DNA from: Paenibacillus endoradicis | GTDB lineage: Bacteria; Bacillota; Bacilli; Paenibacillales; Paenibacillaceae | Assembly (NCBI RefSeq): GCF_024721975.1 | Contig: NZ_JANQBB010000003.1 | Location: forward strand, 310,001-374,000 | Direction: 5' to 3' | DNA length: 64,000 nucleotides | Translations under genes and position numbers: made by a program | Notes under the pieces: model-generated | Databases searched by the model: none | Told to the model about the DNA's origin: nothing | Seen by the model: only the letters and a program-made list of their open reading frames with translations | Shown: piece after piece, positions 38,119 through 48,344 of the stretch | Position numbering within the stretch: the stretch's first letter is position 1 | How the letters are laid out: the number at the start of each line of letters is the position of its first letter

Positions 38119-39501
38119 ATGAGCGTAGATACGAAGCAACAATTAGTAGGCTCTATGCAATCTTATGAGGAGGCAGTCGAATGGATCAATTCATTGATTC
38201 CATTCGGCATTCGCCCTGGACTTGACCGTGTTGAACAAATGCTGGAGAGCCTAGGTAATCCTCATCGTCGTTTGAAATTTATTCATGTGGCAGGTACGAA
38301 TGGAAAAGGTTCAGTATGTGCGTATCTTACTCATGTATTACATAAAAGTGGATATGACGTAGGTACATTTACATCACCTTATATTACAAAGTTTACGAAT
38401 CGTTTACAGTATAATGGTGAAGATATTGAAGAAGAAACACTTTTGCTTTTAGCAAATAAGGTTCGTCCATTAGTTGAAGAAATGGCAACAACTGAATTGG
38501 GTTCACCAACTGTGTTTGAAGTTACTACTACGATTGCTATTCTATTCTACGCAACTGTAACGTATCCTGACTATGTAGTGTGGGAAACTGGGCTCGGTGG
38601 TAGACTTGATGTTACTAATGTTGTTACGCCAGTATTATCGATCATTACGAATATTGGTCATGATCATATGGACAGATTAGGGGACACGATTGAAGCCATT
38701 GCCTTTGAGAAAGCAGGTATTATTAAAGCTGGTGTACCTGTTATTGTTGGAGTAACGCAACCCGAAGCAATTGAAGTTATTGCTAAATTCGCAAAAGAGA
38801 AAAAAAGTTCGATGTACTTATATCAACAACAATTTGATCAAATGCCATTATATGTGGATGAGTTTGAACAACAATTCCGCTTTGAAGGCCTGTTCCGTAA
38901 CATAGAAGATGTGACCATTACATTAAGTGGGGCACATCAACTTCAAAATGCTGCGGTTGCTATGATGGCAATTGAAATTTTACGTCAATATCAAGCGCTT
39001 ATTGTAAGTGATGAAGATTTACTTGAAGGTATGAAAACCACAACATGGCCAGGTCGTCTTGAGATGATTGGGCAGCAACCACGCTTGCTTATTGACGGTG
39101 CACATAATCCAGAAGGTGCTGCGGCACTAGCAACTGCATTACAAACAACTTATAAATATGAAAAATTGCATCTTGTTATGGGAATGATCGACAACAAGAG
39201 TCACCATGACACGTTTAAGCATATATTACCATTAGTGGATACTTTAATCTTAACAGAACCTAATTATCGAATGGCTAAAAACGCTAATGAATTAGAAAAA
39301 CTCGTACAAGATCTTATTAAGGAACTTAATTTATCTAATCCTCCTCGCTTAATTGTGGAGAGAGATTGGAAGCAGGCAATAGGGCTATTACTTGAAGAAA
39401 CGAATGAATCAGATCTTGCGGTTGTTACTGGTACATTGTATTTGATAGGAGACGTACGCTCGTATTTGCTACACAACAAGGATGCAGAAAAAGGCTGGTG
39501 A
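38119..39501 (+). CDS. folC: Folylpolyglutamate synthase / dihydrofolate synthase
   Basis: The 460-aa Mur-ligase-like enzyme adds glutamate to folates. P-loop VAGTNGKGSVCAYL, the DYVVWETGLGGRLDVTNV segment and LLIDGAHNPEGAAAL are diagnostic. It has AGAAGGGG upstream and probably shares the T-box transcript with valS, as in B. subtilis. Its stop codon overlaps the ribosome binding site of murC. Confidence 0.95.
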   Translation: MSVDTKQQLVGSMQSYEEAVEWINSLIPFGIRPGLDRVEQMLESLGNPHRRLKFIHVAGTNGKGSVCAYLTHVLHKSGYDVGTFTSPYITKFTNRLQYNGEDIEEETLLLLANKVRPLVEEMATTELGSPTVFEVTTTIAILFYATVTYPDYVVWETGLGGRLDVTNVVTPVLSIITNIGHDHMDRLGDTIEAIAFEKAGIIKAGVPVIVGVTQPEAIEVIAKFAKEKKSSMYLYQQQFDQMPLYVDEFEQQFRFEGLFRNIEDVTITLSGAHQLQNAAVAMMAIEILRQYQALIVSDEDLLEGMKTTTWPGRLEMIGQQPRLLIDGAHNPEGAAALATALQTTYKYEKLHLVMGMIDNKSHHDTFKHILPLVDTLILTEPNYRMAKNANELEKLVQDLIKELNLSNPPRLIVERDWKQAIGLLLEETNESDLAVVTGTLYLIGDVRSYLLHNKDAEKGW

Positions 39502-39508
39502 ATTCTCT

Positions 39509-40900
39509 TTGAAAGCAAATGAACAAGTTCATTTCATTGGAATCGGTGGATACGGCATGAGCGCTATCGCTAAAGTCGTTATGGAAATGGGCTACAAAGT
39601 AACAGGATCTGATGTTGCAGAATCAGCATTATCTAAAAAGCTATCTGCGCAAGGGGCAACAATTGTTATTGGACACGATGTCTCTAACATGAAAGGGGCT
39701 TCTATCGTTGTATATTCTACTGCGATAAGTCAAGATGATGTTGAACTAGTAGCAGCAAAAGAAGCAGGAATAACTGTATTACATCGTTCGGAAATGTTAG
39801 CGAAATTACTTAATGCTACTTCTGGTATTGCTGTTGCTGGTGCTCATGGTAAGACAACAACGTCTTCGATGATTGCCCTAGTTATGGAATTGACGAAGCA
39901 GGACCCTACTTATATTATTGGCGGTGAAATCGTCAATTTAGGAACAAACGCTAAAGCTGGTCAAGGAGCTTACCTTGTAGCAGAGGCTGATGAGAGTGAC
40001 GGAACTTTCCTACATTATTTCCCGACTATTGCTGTTATTACAAACATCGAAGCTGACCATCTTGAAAATTATGATGGTGATTTTGAAAATATTAAAAAAG
40101 CATACGTACAATTTTTGAAACAAGTGAAACCAGATGGTAAAGCGGTAGTATGTTTGGATGATCAAAATGTTAGAGAGTTATTGCCTCGTGTATATGATGA
40201 TAATGCATTACAGGACCAACAATTAATTACTTATAGTATTCATGAGCAAGCAGATTATATGGCTAGTAATATTATTGAAGGTGACCGTACCGTAAGTTTT
40301 GAGCTGTCTACTCATGGAACATCATTAGGACAATTCGTGCTTTCAGTTCCGGGTGTACACAATGTATATAACGCCATTGCGACAATCATTACTTGCTTAG
40401 AAGCGGGAGTTGAACTTGAAGCACTACGTAAAGCTATCAAATTATTCGTAGGTGCCAAGCGTCGATTCCAAGTTATTGCTGATGTACATGATATGCTTGT
40501 TGTTGATGATTACGCTCACCATCCAACAGAAATTGTTGCAACGATTAACGCATCAAAAGCTACTGGGAAACGTATTACAGTTGTATTCCAACCGCAACGA
40601 TTTACGCGCACGTTTTTCTTGCTAGATGAATTCAGTAAAGCATTCCCAGAAGCGGATTCTGTTATTATTACAGATATTTATTCGCCAGCTGGTGAAGAAG
40701 CGATTGAAGGCGTATCATCGCAAAGGTTAGTTGAGCTTATTAAAGAAAATGGGCAACATAACGTGCAATATATTGCAACGAACGAGGAAGTGCTTGAGCA
40801 GTTGAAAACGAGCATTCAACCTGGTGATATGGTAATTACGATGGGAGCAGGAGATATTTGGAAAGTATCTCATGCACTTGGTGAACATATAAAAGCATAA
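39509..40900 (+). CDS. murC: UDP-N-acetylmuramate--L-alanine ligase
   Basis: The 463-aa ligase joins L-alanine to UDP-MurNAc. It shows the Rossmann opening VHFIGIGGYGMSAIAKV, P-loop AGAHGKTTTSSM, and VVDDYAHHPTEI. TTG at 39509 is preferred: GGTGA overlapping the folC stop is 8 nt upstream, and the protein then begins close to its first strand as relatives do. An ATG at 39482 inside folC is an alternative. A strong terminator follows, closing valS-folC-murC. Confidence 0.95.
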   Translation: MKANEQVHFIGIGGYGMSAIAKVVMEMGYKVTGSDVAESALSKKLSAQGATIVIGHDVSNMKGASIVVYSTAISQDDVELVAAKEAGITVLHRSEMLAKLLNATSGIAVAGAHGKTTTSSMIALVMELTKQDPTYIIGGEIVNLGTNAKAGQGAYLVAEADESDGTFLHYFPTIAVITNIEADHLENYDGDFENIKKAYVQFLKQVKPDGKAVVCLDDQNVRELLPRVYDDNALQDQQLITYSIHEQADYMASNIIEGDRTVSFELSTHGTSLGQFVLSVPGVHNVYNAIATIITCLEAGVELEALRKAIKLFVGAKRRFQVIADVHDMLVVDDYAHHPTEIVATINASKATGKRITVVFQPQRFTRTFFLLDEFSKAFPEADSVIITDIYSPAGEEAIEGVSSQRLVELIKENGQHNVQYIATNEEVLEQLKTSIQPGDMVITMGAGDIWKVSHALGEHIKA

Positions 40901-40920
40901 ATAGTATCTAATTTTGTGAA

Positions 40921-40968
40921 AAGCATCTTAATGTAGTCGTCCTTATGACCGCATTAAGATGCTTTTTT
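40921..40968 (+). terminator. Terminator of valS-folC-murC
   Basis: A 13-bp perfect stem (AAGCATCTTAATG at 40921-40933 with CATTAAGATGCTT at 40952-40964) is followed by six Ts. Confidence 0.9.
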
Positions 40969-41050
40969 ATTCTATCAGCTCATTTCTTCTATCATATATT
41001 CAATGAAAGATTCATAGACTTATAGGGAGAAAAGAAGGAGAGTGATAGAA

Positions 41051-42406
41051 ATGCAACATCAAAACAGAATTACTTATCGATTTGATCGTAATGGTAATAA
41101 AATAGATTCTTTACAGCAACAACCTACAGTAGTGAGCGAGGGTGATTCTACGCAAGAGTTGAATATTGAGCAGTTAGAGCAATTAATACGTGAAGCTGAT
41201 GGAGTTATTGCTCATACTGAAGAGGGAAATGATGTAACTGATATAGCTAGACCAGCAAGTGAAGCACATCATCGTTCGCGATACGAGTTAGACTTAGAAG
41301 AACTTGAGGAATGGCAACAAATTCGACCTCCATATGAGGTTGAATCTAATTGGAAGAATACACAGTCTTTGTCGGAAAAAGAAGACAAGCATGAAAGTAG
41401 ACAATCATTATATGATGAGCAACTTTCTTCCAAAATGATGAATCATGATCATCGTATAGACATGGATAACTACGATTTGGAAGCATCACGAGCTACATAT
41501 CCATGGCAACAACCAGATTGGTCAGCGCCGATCATTGATGAAGTACAAATTACAAAAAACAAGCAAAGATTTAGTTGGACCAATGGATTAGTTGCTGTGT
41601 TATGCGCGGTATTAACAGGTACCTTACTTGGCTATTTATTACTAGTTCAAGTATTTGGATCTACACTTTGGCCAAGTAACAATTCAACTGAAACTGTCGA
41701 AATAGAAGAAAAAGTAGTTGACCAAGTGGATGCTTTACCAACTACTGATGAGAACGTACCAACGGTATCTATGAATACGTCTGAAGCTCAGTTTAGCTAT
41801 CAATTGCTACAAGCAGGGGTTTTCAGTAAAGAAAATTCAAGAGATGAAGTGATAGCAGCACTGAAAAAAGCGGGTTATGCTGCTGCATACACGCAAGCAA
41901 ATAGTGGTAAATATTTTGTGTATGCGGCAATAGCTACTTCTGCGAATAACATAGAGCCATTTAAATCTGATGTATCAGGATTTGAATTATATCGTAAAGA
42001 ATTAGTATTGCAATTACCAGAAAAGTTACAATATGACGGTGAAGCAGCACAATTAGAATCGTATATTGAGAGTAGTAATCAGCTCATTGGAATGTATGCT
42101 GATCTAGTAGCTGCACAACTAGAGCAGCCTACGCTTAGTGTTATAGGTGCATCTGCGCAAAAAGCCTCGCAAACGCAATACGAACAATGGGAAAATATTG
42201 CAAATGAAGCGATCGTTGGATTCAAAGGTACTACGAACGAATCGCAAGCGACACAATTACAACAATCGTTACAATTAGCACAACAACAGTTGCTGAAATA
42301 CCAAGAAAAACCAATCTCCAAAAATATTTGGAGTGTAGAAGAAGCAATTGTTAAAGCAGTTCTAATACAAAAAGAATGGTTTGAGCAAGTTAACGGATTG
42401 TCATAG
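41051..42406 (+). CDS. SpoIIB-like SPOR-domain membrane protein
   Basis: The 451-aa protein has a long acidic cytoplasmic region (about 1-180), one transmembrane segment (about 184-205, LVAVLCAVLTGTLLGYLLLV), and an extracytoplasmic SPOR-like domain near 250-325 (YQLLQAGVFSKENSRDEVIAALK, then YFVYAAIAT). B. subtilis SpoIIB has this layout and sits at the same locus between folC and maf, where it helps septal peptidoglycan thinning. AAGGAG fixes ATG 41051. Sequence identity with SpoIIB was not tested, so no gene symbol is given. Confidence 0.75.
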   Translation: MQHQNRITYRFDRNGNKIDSLQQQPTVVSEGDSTQELNIEQLEQLIREADGVIAHTEEGNDVTDIARPASEAHHRSRYELDLEELEEWQQIRPPYEVESNWKNTQSLSEKEDKHESRQSLYDEQLSSKMMNHDHRIDMDNYDLEASRATYPWQQPDWSAPIIDEVQITKNKQRFSWTNGLVAVLCAVLTGTLLGYLLLVQVFGSTLWPSNNSTETVEIEEKVVDQVDALPTTDENVPTVSMNTSEAQFSYQLLQAGVFSKENSRDEVIAALKKAGYAAAYTQANSGKYFVYAAIATSANNIEPFKSDVSGFELYRKELVLQLPEKLQYDGEAAQLESYIESSNQLIGMYADLVAAQLEQPTLSVIGASAQKASQTQYEQWENIANEAIVGFKGTTNESQATQLQQSLQLAQQQLLKYQEKPISKNIWSVEEAIVKAVLIQKEWFEQVNGLS

Positions 42407-42465
42407 ACTATAATGGTGCGTATAATAGAAACTGTACGATAACGTTCGAGAAAGGAAGTGAACTT

Positions 42466-42708
42466 TTGAAGAAAAGTAAGTGGTTATTACTATTGCTTAT
42501 TTTGCTAGGTTTACTTGCAGGTTCACTCATAGGATACTGGCTTGATGCGGTACCTGGATTATCCTTTCTAACAAATGCAATTGAGACAGATTGGAAGCCT
42601 TCCTTTGATCTTCATGTCATTGCCGTTGACTTATCGATACATATTAACATTAGTCTATTAAGCATTGTAGGGATGTTAATAGCGATATGGTGGTATCGTA
42701 AATTATAG
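42466..42708 (+). CDS. DUF4321 small membrane protein
   Basis: The 80-aa protein has two transmembrane segments (residues about 5-27 and 58-76) joined by a short outside loop with the pattern PGLSFLTNAIETDWKP. I recognise it as DUF4321-like, a family found near maf/radC/mre in Firmicutes. Function unknown. The start is TTG at 42466 with AAAGGAAGTG upstream. Repeat copy D starts 5 nt after the stop. Confidence 0.75.
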   Translation: MKKSKWLLLLLILLGLLAGSLIGYWLDAVPGLSFLTNAIETDWKPSFDLHVIAVDLSIHINISLLSIVGMLIAIWWYRKL

Positions 42709-42713
42709 ATGAA

Positions 42714-42882
42714 ATTCAAAATACTAGGCTGTGATCACGATGTATAGCGTAGTAGCTTAGTCGGCATCGAATATGGCACTCATCGGAAGACTGCAATGCT
42801 CATGTACCAATAACGTACATTCCGCATTTCGTTTCCTAGCTTTATGCCATCTTCTTGGTGCTGACAGCCTAACATTTTGAAT
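42714..42882 (+). repeat. Structured intergenic repeat, copy D (short form, 169 bp)
   Basis: Left arm ATTCAAAATACTAGGCTGT (42714-42732) pairs with right arm ACAGCCTAACATTTTGAAT (42864-42882). In the second stem this copy has ATGGCA with TGCCAT, where copy C has ATGCCAT with ATGGCAT: a two-sided exchange that keeps pairing. The apical hairpin is ATGTAC / CAATAAC / GTACAT. It starts 5 nt after the DUF4321 stop. Confidence 0.88.
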
Positions 42883-42926
42883 CTTTATTGTAATTGAAGT
42901 GACAGTGAAGAAGGGGTAGTAAGCAG

Positions 42927-43580
42927 ATGAATGAGCGCATAATGCCATATGATTATAAATCGATTAGTCGGTTAGTACTGGCTTCATCGTCACCGCGCCG
43001 GAAGGAACTGGTCGCAACACTTGACCTTTCCTTGCCGGTGTCTGTTTTTTCTTTGGATACGGACGAAACTATTCAAACAGATTGGTCACCAAGTGATACA
43101 GTAGAACAGCTAAGTTTGGCAAAGGCAACTGCAGTTAGACAAGCTATACTAGCTGGAGAAGCTGCTGAATATTCTTTTGATGAGAATTCATTAATATTAG
43201 CTGCAGATACGATTGTATTGTTGGATAATGATATATTAGGGAAACCTAGTTCCATCGAAGACGCTGTCACGACACTGATGCGTTTACAAGGCAGAGAACA
43301 TCAGGTGCTGACTGGAGTAACATTACTTCATACAGGTACTGGTGAGACGCTTGTACAACATCGGGTGACTCATGTGAAGATGCGACCACTCGCTGAAGAA
43401 ACAATTCGTTCTTATGTTGCAACTGGAGAAAGTTCGGATAAAGCGGGTTCTTATGGAATTCAAGGGAAAGGTTCTATCCTCGTTGATTCCATTACAGGAT
43501 GCTATTTTAACGTCGTAGGTTTACCGGTTTCGCTTGTAGCAGAAATGCTACTACATTTTGATGTTCTGGTCTTACAATAA
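42927..43580 (+). CDS. maf: Maf-type nucleoside triphosphate pyrophosphatase
   Basis: The 217-aa enzyme hydrolyses non-canonical or modified NTPs (dTTP/UTP-type pyrophosphatase family). Signature LVLASSSPRRKELV is at residues about 17-30, with ILAADTIVLLDNDILGKP and the C-terminal YGIQGKGSILVDSITG. An acidic N-terminal extension of about 15 residues precedes the signature. ATG 42927 has AAGGGG at a slightly long spacing; ATG 42942 is an alternative. Position before radC-mreBCD is as in Bacillus. Confidence 0.93.
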   Translation: MNERIMPYDYKSISRLVLASSSPRRKELVATLDLSLPVSVFSLDTDETIQTDWSPSDTVEQLSLAKATAVRQAILAGEAAEYSFDENSLILAADTIVLLDNDILGKPSSIEDAVTTLMRLQGREHQVLTGVTLLHTGTGETLVQHRVTHVKMRPLAEETIRSYVATGESSDKAGSYGIQGKGSILVDSITGCYFNVVGLPVSLVAEMLLHFDVLVLQ

Positions 43581-43611
43581 CTAACTTAATACGGAATGGT
43601 GGGAATTGGAC

Positions 43612-44301
43612 ATGGCAGACAGTGGATCTAGCTTGCGTAATGTCCCCCATAATGAACGTCCTAGAGAGCGCATGATGGCATATGGGGCCGATGCATTAAG
43701 TCATGCAGAGTTATTAGCGATATTGCTTAGAACAGGTACGAAAAGTCAATCTGCTGTAGCATTGGCTACAACGGTATTGCAGCATTGCGGAAGTTTAAGA
43801 CAACTGGTAGATATGAGTGTAGAAGAGCTTACCGCTATTAAAGGAATTGGACAAGCAAAAGCATTACAATTACTAGCTGGAATAGAGCTAGGAAAGCGTG
43901 TTTCACGTAGTAAACTCGGAGACATTGTAATTGTAAAAAGTCCTAATGATGCAGCTATGTATATCATGGAAGAACTGCGATATTTGAAGAAAGAACATTT
44001 TTTATGTCTGTTTTTGAATACGAAGAACGGGATTATTGCGAAAGAAACATTATCTGTTGGCACATTGAATGCATCACTCGTTCATCCAAGAGAAGTGTTT
44101 CGTTCAGCAATTCGTAATAGTAGTGCTTCCATTGTATGCGCACATAATCATCCTAGCGGTGACCCTACACCTAGTCCAGAAGATATTAAGATTACGAAGA
44201 GACTGGTTGAAGCGGGCTCCCTAATTGGTATTGAGATACTTGATCATCTGATTATTGGCGATGGAAAATTCGTTAGTTTGAAGGAGCAGGGTTATCTATA
44301 A
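43612..44301 (+). CDS. radC: RadC/JAB-domain protein
   Basis: The 229-aa protein has a helix-hairpin-helix N-terminus (LTAIKGIGQAKALQLLAGIELG) and a JAMM metalloprotease-like domain with HNHPSGDPTPSPED. Despite the name, a DNA repair role is not established for the family. GGTGGG fixes ATG 43612 over TTG 43606. It sits between maf and mreB. Confidence 0.93.
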   Translation: MADSGSSLRNVPHNERPRERMMAYGADALSHAELLAILLRTGTKSQSAVALATTVLQHCGSLRQLVDMSVEELTAIKGIGQAKALQLLAGIELGKRVSRSKLGDIVIVKSPNDAAMYIMEELRYLKKEHFLCLFLNTKNGIIAKETLSVGTLNASLVHPREVFRSAIRNSSASIVCAHNHPSGDPTPSPEDIKITKRLVEAGSLIGIEILDHLIIGDGKFVSLKEQGYL

Positions 44302-44342
44302 TATAATGTATAGGGATTGACCGACTAGAAGGGAGTTACATC

Positions 44343-45371
44343 ATGTTTGGAAGTTTTTCGAAAGATTTAGGAATTGATTTAGGCACAGCTAATACTTTAG
44401 TGTATATTAAAGGAAAAGGTGTTGTCGTGCGCGAACCATCTGTGGTCGCGATTCGTAATGATACAAAAGAAATCGTAGAAGTAGGGGAACATGCAAAACT
44501 TATGATTGGACGTACACCAGGTAATATTAGTGCGATTCGTCCAATGAAAGATGGAGTTATTGCTGATTTTGATATTACTTCTGCAATGATTAAATATTTC
44601 ATTAAGAAGGCTCAAAAGAGTCGCTCTTTATTTGGTAATCATCCGAATATTATGATTTGTGTACCTTCTGGTATTACAGCAGTTGAAAAACGTGCTGTAA
44701 TAGATGCTGCTAAACAAGCAGGCGCAAGGGAAGCTGAAACAATTGAAGAACCATTTGCAGCTGCAATTGGGGCGAATCTGCCTGTATGGGAACCAACTGG
44801 TAGTATGGTTGTAGACATTGGTGGAGGAACAACTGAAGTTGCTGTTATTTCACTTGGTGGTATTGTAACTAGCCGTTCTATTCGAGTTGCAGGTGATAAT
44901 ATGGATGAATCGATCATCCAATTCATTAAAAAAACCTATAATTTATTAATTGGTGAGCGGACTGCGGAACAACTGAAGATGGAAATTGGTTCAGCGACTA
45001 AATTATCTCAACCGAAAACGTTAGATATTCGTGGTCGTGATATTTTGTCTGGATTACCAAAAACATTAACGATTTCATCAGATGAGGTTACTGATGCGTT
45101 AACGGATACCATTGCAGCTATTGTAGAGGCAGTGAAAATTACACTTGAAAAATGTCCTCCTGAATTATCAGCAGATATTATAGATCGTGGAATTGTATTA
45201 ACAGGTGGTGGAGCACTACTTGCGAATTTGGATCAACTATTAAAAAAAGAGACGGGAATGCCGGTAATTGTAGCGGACAATGCTTTGGATTGTGTAGCGA
45301 TTGGAACAGGACTTGCGTTAGAGCATCTTGATTTGTTCAAATCAAAAACTTCACTTAAATCTAGGCGCTAA
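44343..45371 (+). CDS. mreB: Rod shape-determining protein MreB
   Basis: The 342-aa actin homologue has phosphate-binding loops [10 protein letters not shown] and [18 protein letters not shown] and the adenosine region [16 protein letters not shown]. It polymerises under the membrane and steers lateral wall synthesis. AGAAGGGAG precedes the ATG. First gene of mreBCD. Confidence 0.97.
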   Translation: MFGSFSKDLGIDLGTANTLVYIKGKGVVVREPSVVAIRNDTKEIVEVGEHAKLMIGRTPGNISAIRPMKDGVIADFDITSAMIKYFIKKAQKSRSLFGNHPNIMICVPSGITAVEKRAVIDAAKQAGAREAETIEEPFAAAIGANLPVWEPTGSMVVDIGGGTTEVAVISLGGIVTSRSIRVAGDNMDESIIQFIKKTYNLLIGERTAEQLKMEIGSATKLSQPKTLDIRGRDILSGLPKTLTISSDEVTDALTDTIAAIVEAVKITLEKCPPELSADIIDRGIVLTGGGALLANLDQLLKKETGMPVIVADNALDCVAIGTGLALEHLDLFKSKTSLKSRR

Positions 45372-45410
45372 GCTTATGCCTGTAATCTCACACATGGCAG
45401 GTGAAAACTA

Positions 45411-46295
45411 TTGTTCAATTTTTTAAAGAATAAGCGGCTTTTTATGCTTATGATCGGTTTTCTAATATTTATAGTCATGATTGGATTGTCTATCGGTGGT
45501 AGACAATCCCTCACATGGCCAGAAAAGTTTTTGAAAGATGCCGTTGGAGGCATTCAACAAATGATTTATCGGCCCGCTGGTGCAATAGCGGGCTTCTTTC
45601 AAGATATGAACAACCTTTCTTCCATCTATGAAGAGAACGAACAACTTCGTATGCTCGCCTCTGCCTATGCACGTGATAAGGTAGAATATAATTTTACAAA
45701 AAACAAAAATATTGAGCTTCAAGAAGCATTAGATTTCACTTCACATCAGAAGGAAATGTATGATTATACATATATGATCGCACAAGTTATTTCCGTCAGT
45801 AATGATGCGAATAATCGTACAATCAACATTAATGTAGGCTCTAAACAAGGCGTCCAAAAAGACATGGCAGTCGTAACTGTTGATGGTTTAGTCGGTTTAG
45901 TTAAAGCCGTGACACCGTTTACTGCTTCCGTTACGCCTTATACAGAACTTAATTCATTATCTACTGCATTTAATGCCATTTCAGCTACTGTTTTGGATAA
46001 AGAAACAGAGTCATTCGGTATTCTCACAGATTATGATGCTGAACTCGAACGCATCACGATGACAAAAATTGGTGAAAATGATCCGATAGCTGATGGAGAT
46101 ACCGTAATAACTTCTGGATTTGGTAATATCTATCCACGAGGTTTGCAGATTGGTACGGTTGAATCACTTAATGTTGGTGATGCAGTTCTGACATACCAAG
46201 CAACCATTAAACCTTTTGTCGACTTAAATCAATTAACAGAAGTATTCGTTGTGAAAATTCCGCAAATTAACGAAGATGAGGAGCTTACGCCATGA
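45411..46295 (+). CDS. mreC: Rod shape-determining protein MreC
   Basis: The 294-aa protein has one N-terminal transmembrane segment (about 10-28), a coiled coil (about 65-100, YEENEQLRMLASAYARD), and the MreC beta domains (VISVSNDANNRTININVGSKQGV, then VITSGFGNIYPRGLQIGTV). It links MreB to the periplasmic wall-synthesis machinery. The start is TTG 45411 with AGGTGA. It overlaps mreD by 4 nt. Confidence 0.95.
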   Translation: MFNFLKNKRLFMLMIGFLIFIVMIGLSIGGRQSLTWPEKFLKDAVGGIQQMIYRPAGAIAGFFQDMNNLSSIYEENEQLRMLASAYARDKVEYNFTKNKNIELQEALDFTSHQKEMYDYTYMIAQVISVSNDANNRTININVGSKQGVQKDMAVVTVDGLVGLVKAVTPFTASVTPYTELNSLSTAFNAISATVLDKETESFGILTDYDAELERITMTKIGENDPIADGDTVITSGFGNIYPRGLQIGTVESLNVGDAVLTYQATIKPFVDLNQLTEVFVVKIPQINEDEELTP

Positions 46296-46822
46296 GCTTG
46301 AATCGAATCGTTCTGATCATACTTATTGTCTTTGTATTAGAGGGGGCTTTAATGCCTTGGTTAATACCTAGCAGTTTTGGAGATCGAATTATTCCTCATT
46401 TCACATTTGTAATGGTAATTTTTGCTGCAATGTATGGTAGTCGACATCAAGCACTTGGATTAGGAATGGGCTTTGGGCTTCTGCAAGATATTATGTATTA
46501 TGGTCATGTTATGGGAGCACATTTCTTCTTCATGGGCTTAATCGGATATTCAATTGGTATTCTACTTGAACGCAAGAAAGCTACATTAATGCTTGCCATT
46601 TCAGCCATTGGTTTTGCCTGTATTGGTTATGATTCGGTATTATACTTTGTTAATAAAGTATTTAAGCTTACGACGGGCTCTTACCCATGGGCACTAATTC
46701 AGTACATTTTACCTAGTTTATTTTTACAACTTGTATTCGCACTACTTATCTATGTACCGGTACGTAAAATGTTCGAGTTAAGAAAGCAGTTCCATTCTTC
46801 AGTTTCTGCGGAGGAAATATAG
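46292..46822 (+). CDS. mreD: Rod shape-determining protein MreD
   Basis: The 176-aa integral membrane protein has five or six hydrophobic helices and GFGLLQDIMYYG, typical of MreD. It starts in an ATGA overlap with mreC, with GAGGAG inside the mreC end. Completes the mreBCD unit. Confidence 0.92.
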   Translation: MSLNRIVLIILIVFVLEGALMPWLIPSSFGDRIIPHFTFVMVIFAAMYGSRHQALGLGMGFGLLQDIMYYGHVMGAHFFFMGLIGYSIGILLERKKATLMLAISAIGFACIGYDSVLYFVNKVFKLTTGSYPWALIQYILPSLFLQLVFALLIYVPVRKMFELRKQFHSSVSAEEI

Positions 46823-46880
46823 CGATTAAGAAGGAAAAGCTTGAACAAATCGAGAATACATTACGTTGGGAGGGACTAAG

Positions 46881-47543
46881 ATGACTGAAAAACAACATAT
46901 AATGATTAAAGGTGTCAAGGATGGTCTGCTTTTCCTTCTCGACGATAAGTGTGAATTCGGGGTGCTAGTTTCAGAGTTAAAGAATAAGATTGAAAAAACT
47001 CATCAGCAATTATTGTCTGGTCCTTTAATTCATATCACCGTGAAGCTTGGTCGAAGAATTATTACAGAAGAACAAACGAAGTTAATTTCAGATATTATTC
47101 GATCGCAAGGTAATCTTATGATCCAAGCAATTGAAAGCGATATACCCGCTGAAGAGAAAAATAAGGCTCATGCGGAACTGAAAGTGATGGCGACGATAGT
47201 TCGATCAGGACAAGTTATTGAATTTGACGGAGACTTATTATTATTAGGTGATGTGCATCCTGGTGGAGTAGTCCGATGCAGTGGCGATATTTATATTTTA
47301 GGATCTCTTAAAGGGCAAGCATGCGCAGGTGCCAATGGACGAGAAGATGCCATCATTGTTGCCTCTTATTTGAAGCCTACTCAATTGAAAATTCATGAAA
47401 TCATAAGTAAACCATTCGAAGAGTGGGAAGAAACAGATGGTTTGATGGAATATGCATATATTCAAGATGATGCGATGGTTATACAGAAGTTAACGCTACT
47501 ACATCGTGAGAACAGATTACCAATTATGATGAGGGGAGTGTAA
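46881..47543 (+). CDS. minC: Septum site-determining protein MinC
   Basis: The 220-aa FtsZ inhibitor has an N-terminal alpha/beta domain and a C-terminal beta-helix with GDVHPGGVVRCSGDIYILG and GREDAIIVASYLKPTQLKI. GGGAGGG fixes ATG 46881. minD follows after 4 nt. No minE is seen; Bacilli usually rely on DivIVA instead. Confidence 0.94.
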   Translation: MTEKQHIMIKGVKDGLLFLLDDKCEFGVLVSELKNKIEKTHQQLLSGPLIHITVKLGRRIITEEQTKLISDIIRSQGNLMIQAIESDIPAEEKNKAHAELKVMATIVRSGQVIEFDGDLLLLGDVHPGGVVRCSGDIYILGSLKGQACAGANGREDAIIVASYLKPTQLKIHEIISKPFEEWEETDGLMEYAYIQDDAMVIQKLTLLHRENRLPIMMRGV

Positions 47544-47547
47544 GAGA

Positions 47548-48339
47548 ATGGGAGAAGCCATAGTTATTACATCTGGAAAAGGCGGAGTTGGTAAATCTAC
47601 AACATCTGCTAACATAGGTACATCGCTTGCATTGTTAGGTAAGAAAGTAATACTCGTGGATACCGATATTGGTCTTCGTAATCTTGATGTGATTATGGGA
47701 CTAGAAAATCGTATTATCTATGATATTTGTGATGTTGCAGAAAGTCGTTGTCGTTTAGAACAAGCAATCATTAAAGATAAACGTTTCGACGAGCTGTACA
47801 TGTTGCCTGCAGCTCAAACGAAAGATAAAGATGCTATTACACCAGATCAAGTGAACAAAATTGTGACTGAATTAAAGCAAACTCATGATTTCGTTATCAT
47901 CGACTGTCCAGCGGGTATTGAACAAGGTTTCCGTAATGCGATAGCTGGTGCTGAACGTGCGATTATTGTAACCACACCAGAGGCTACCGCAGTTCGTGAT
48001 GCTGACCGCGTCATTGGTTTGCTTGAGCAGAACAAAATACCTTCAAAATTAATCGTTAATCGTATACGTCCAGGTATGTTGAAATCAGGTGATATCCTTG
48101 ATGTTAATGATATTTGCCAAGTACTAGCTATTGATTTGTTAGGTATTGTACCGGATGATGAAAAAGTAATTGCTAGTGCTAACCACGGTGAGCCAGTTGC
48201 TTTGAATCCAGCTTACAAATCAGCTATTGCATATCGCAATATTGCAAGACGTATGCTTGGCGACATGGTTCCATTGATGGTGCTTGATGAAAAAGTAGGC
48301 ACTTTCAAAAAGATCCGAAAGCTCTTTGGAATGGGATGA
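47548..48339 (+). CDS. minD: Septum site-determining ATPase MinD
   Basis: The 263-aa ParA-type ATPase has the deviant Walker A SGKGGVGKST, the switch VDTDIGLRNLDVIMGL and VIIDCPAGIEQG. It ends in a short amphipathic basic helix (TFKKIRKLFGMG) for membrane binding. It recruits MinC to block off-centre division. GAGGGGAG precedes the ATG. Confidence 0.97.
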   Translation: MGEAIVITSGKGGVGKSTTSANIGTSLALLGKKVILVDTDIGLRNLDVIMGLENRIIYDICDVAESRCRLEQAIIKDKRFDELYMLPAAQTKDKDAITPDQVNKIVTELKQTHDFVIIDCPAGIEQGFRNAIAGAERAIIVTTPEATAVRDADRVIGLLEQNKIPSKLIVNRIRPGMLKSGDILDVNDICQVLAIDLLGIVPDDEKVIASANHGEPVALNPAYKSAIAYRNIARRMLGDMVPLMVLDEKVGTFKKIRKLFGMG

Positions 48340-48344
48340 TGTAG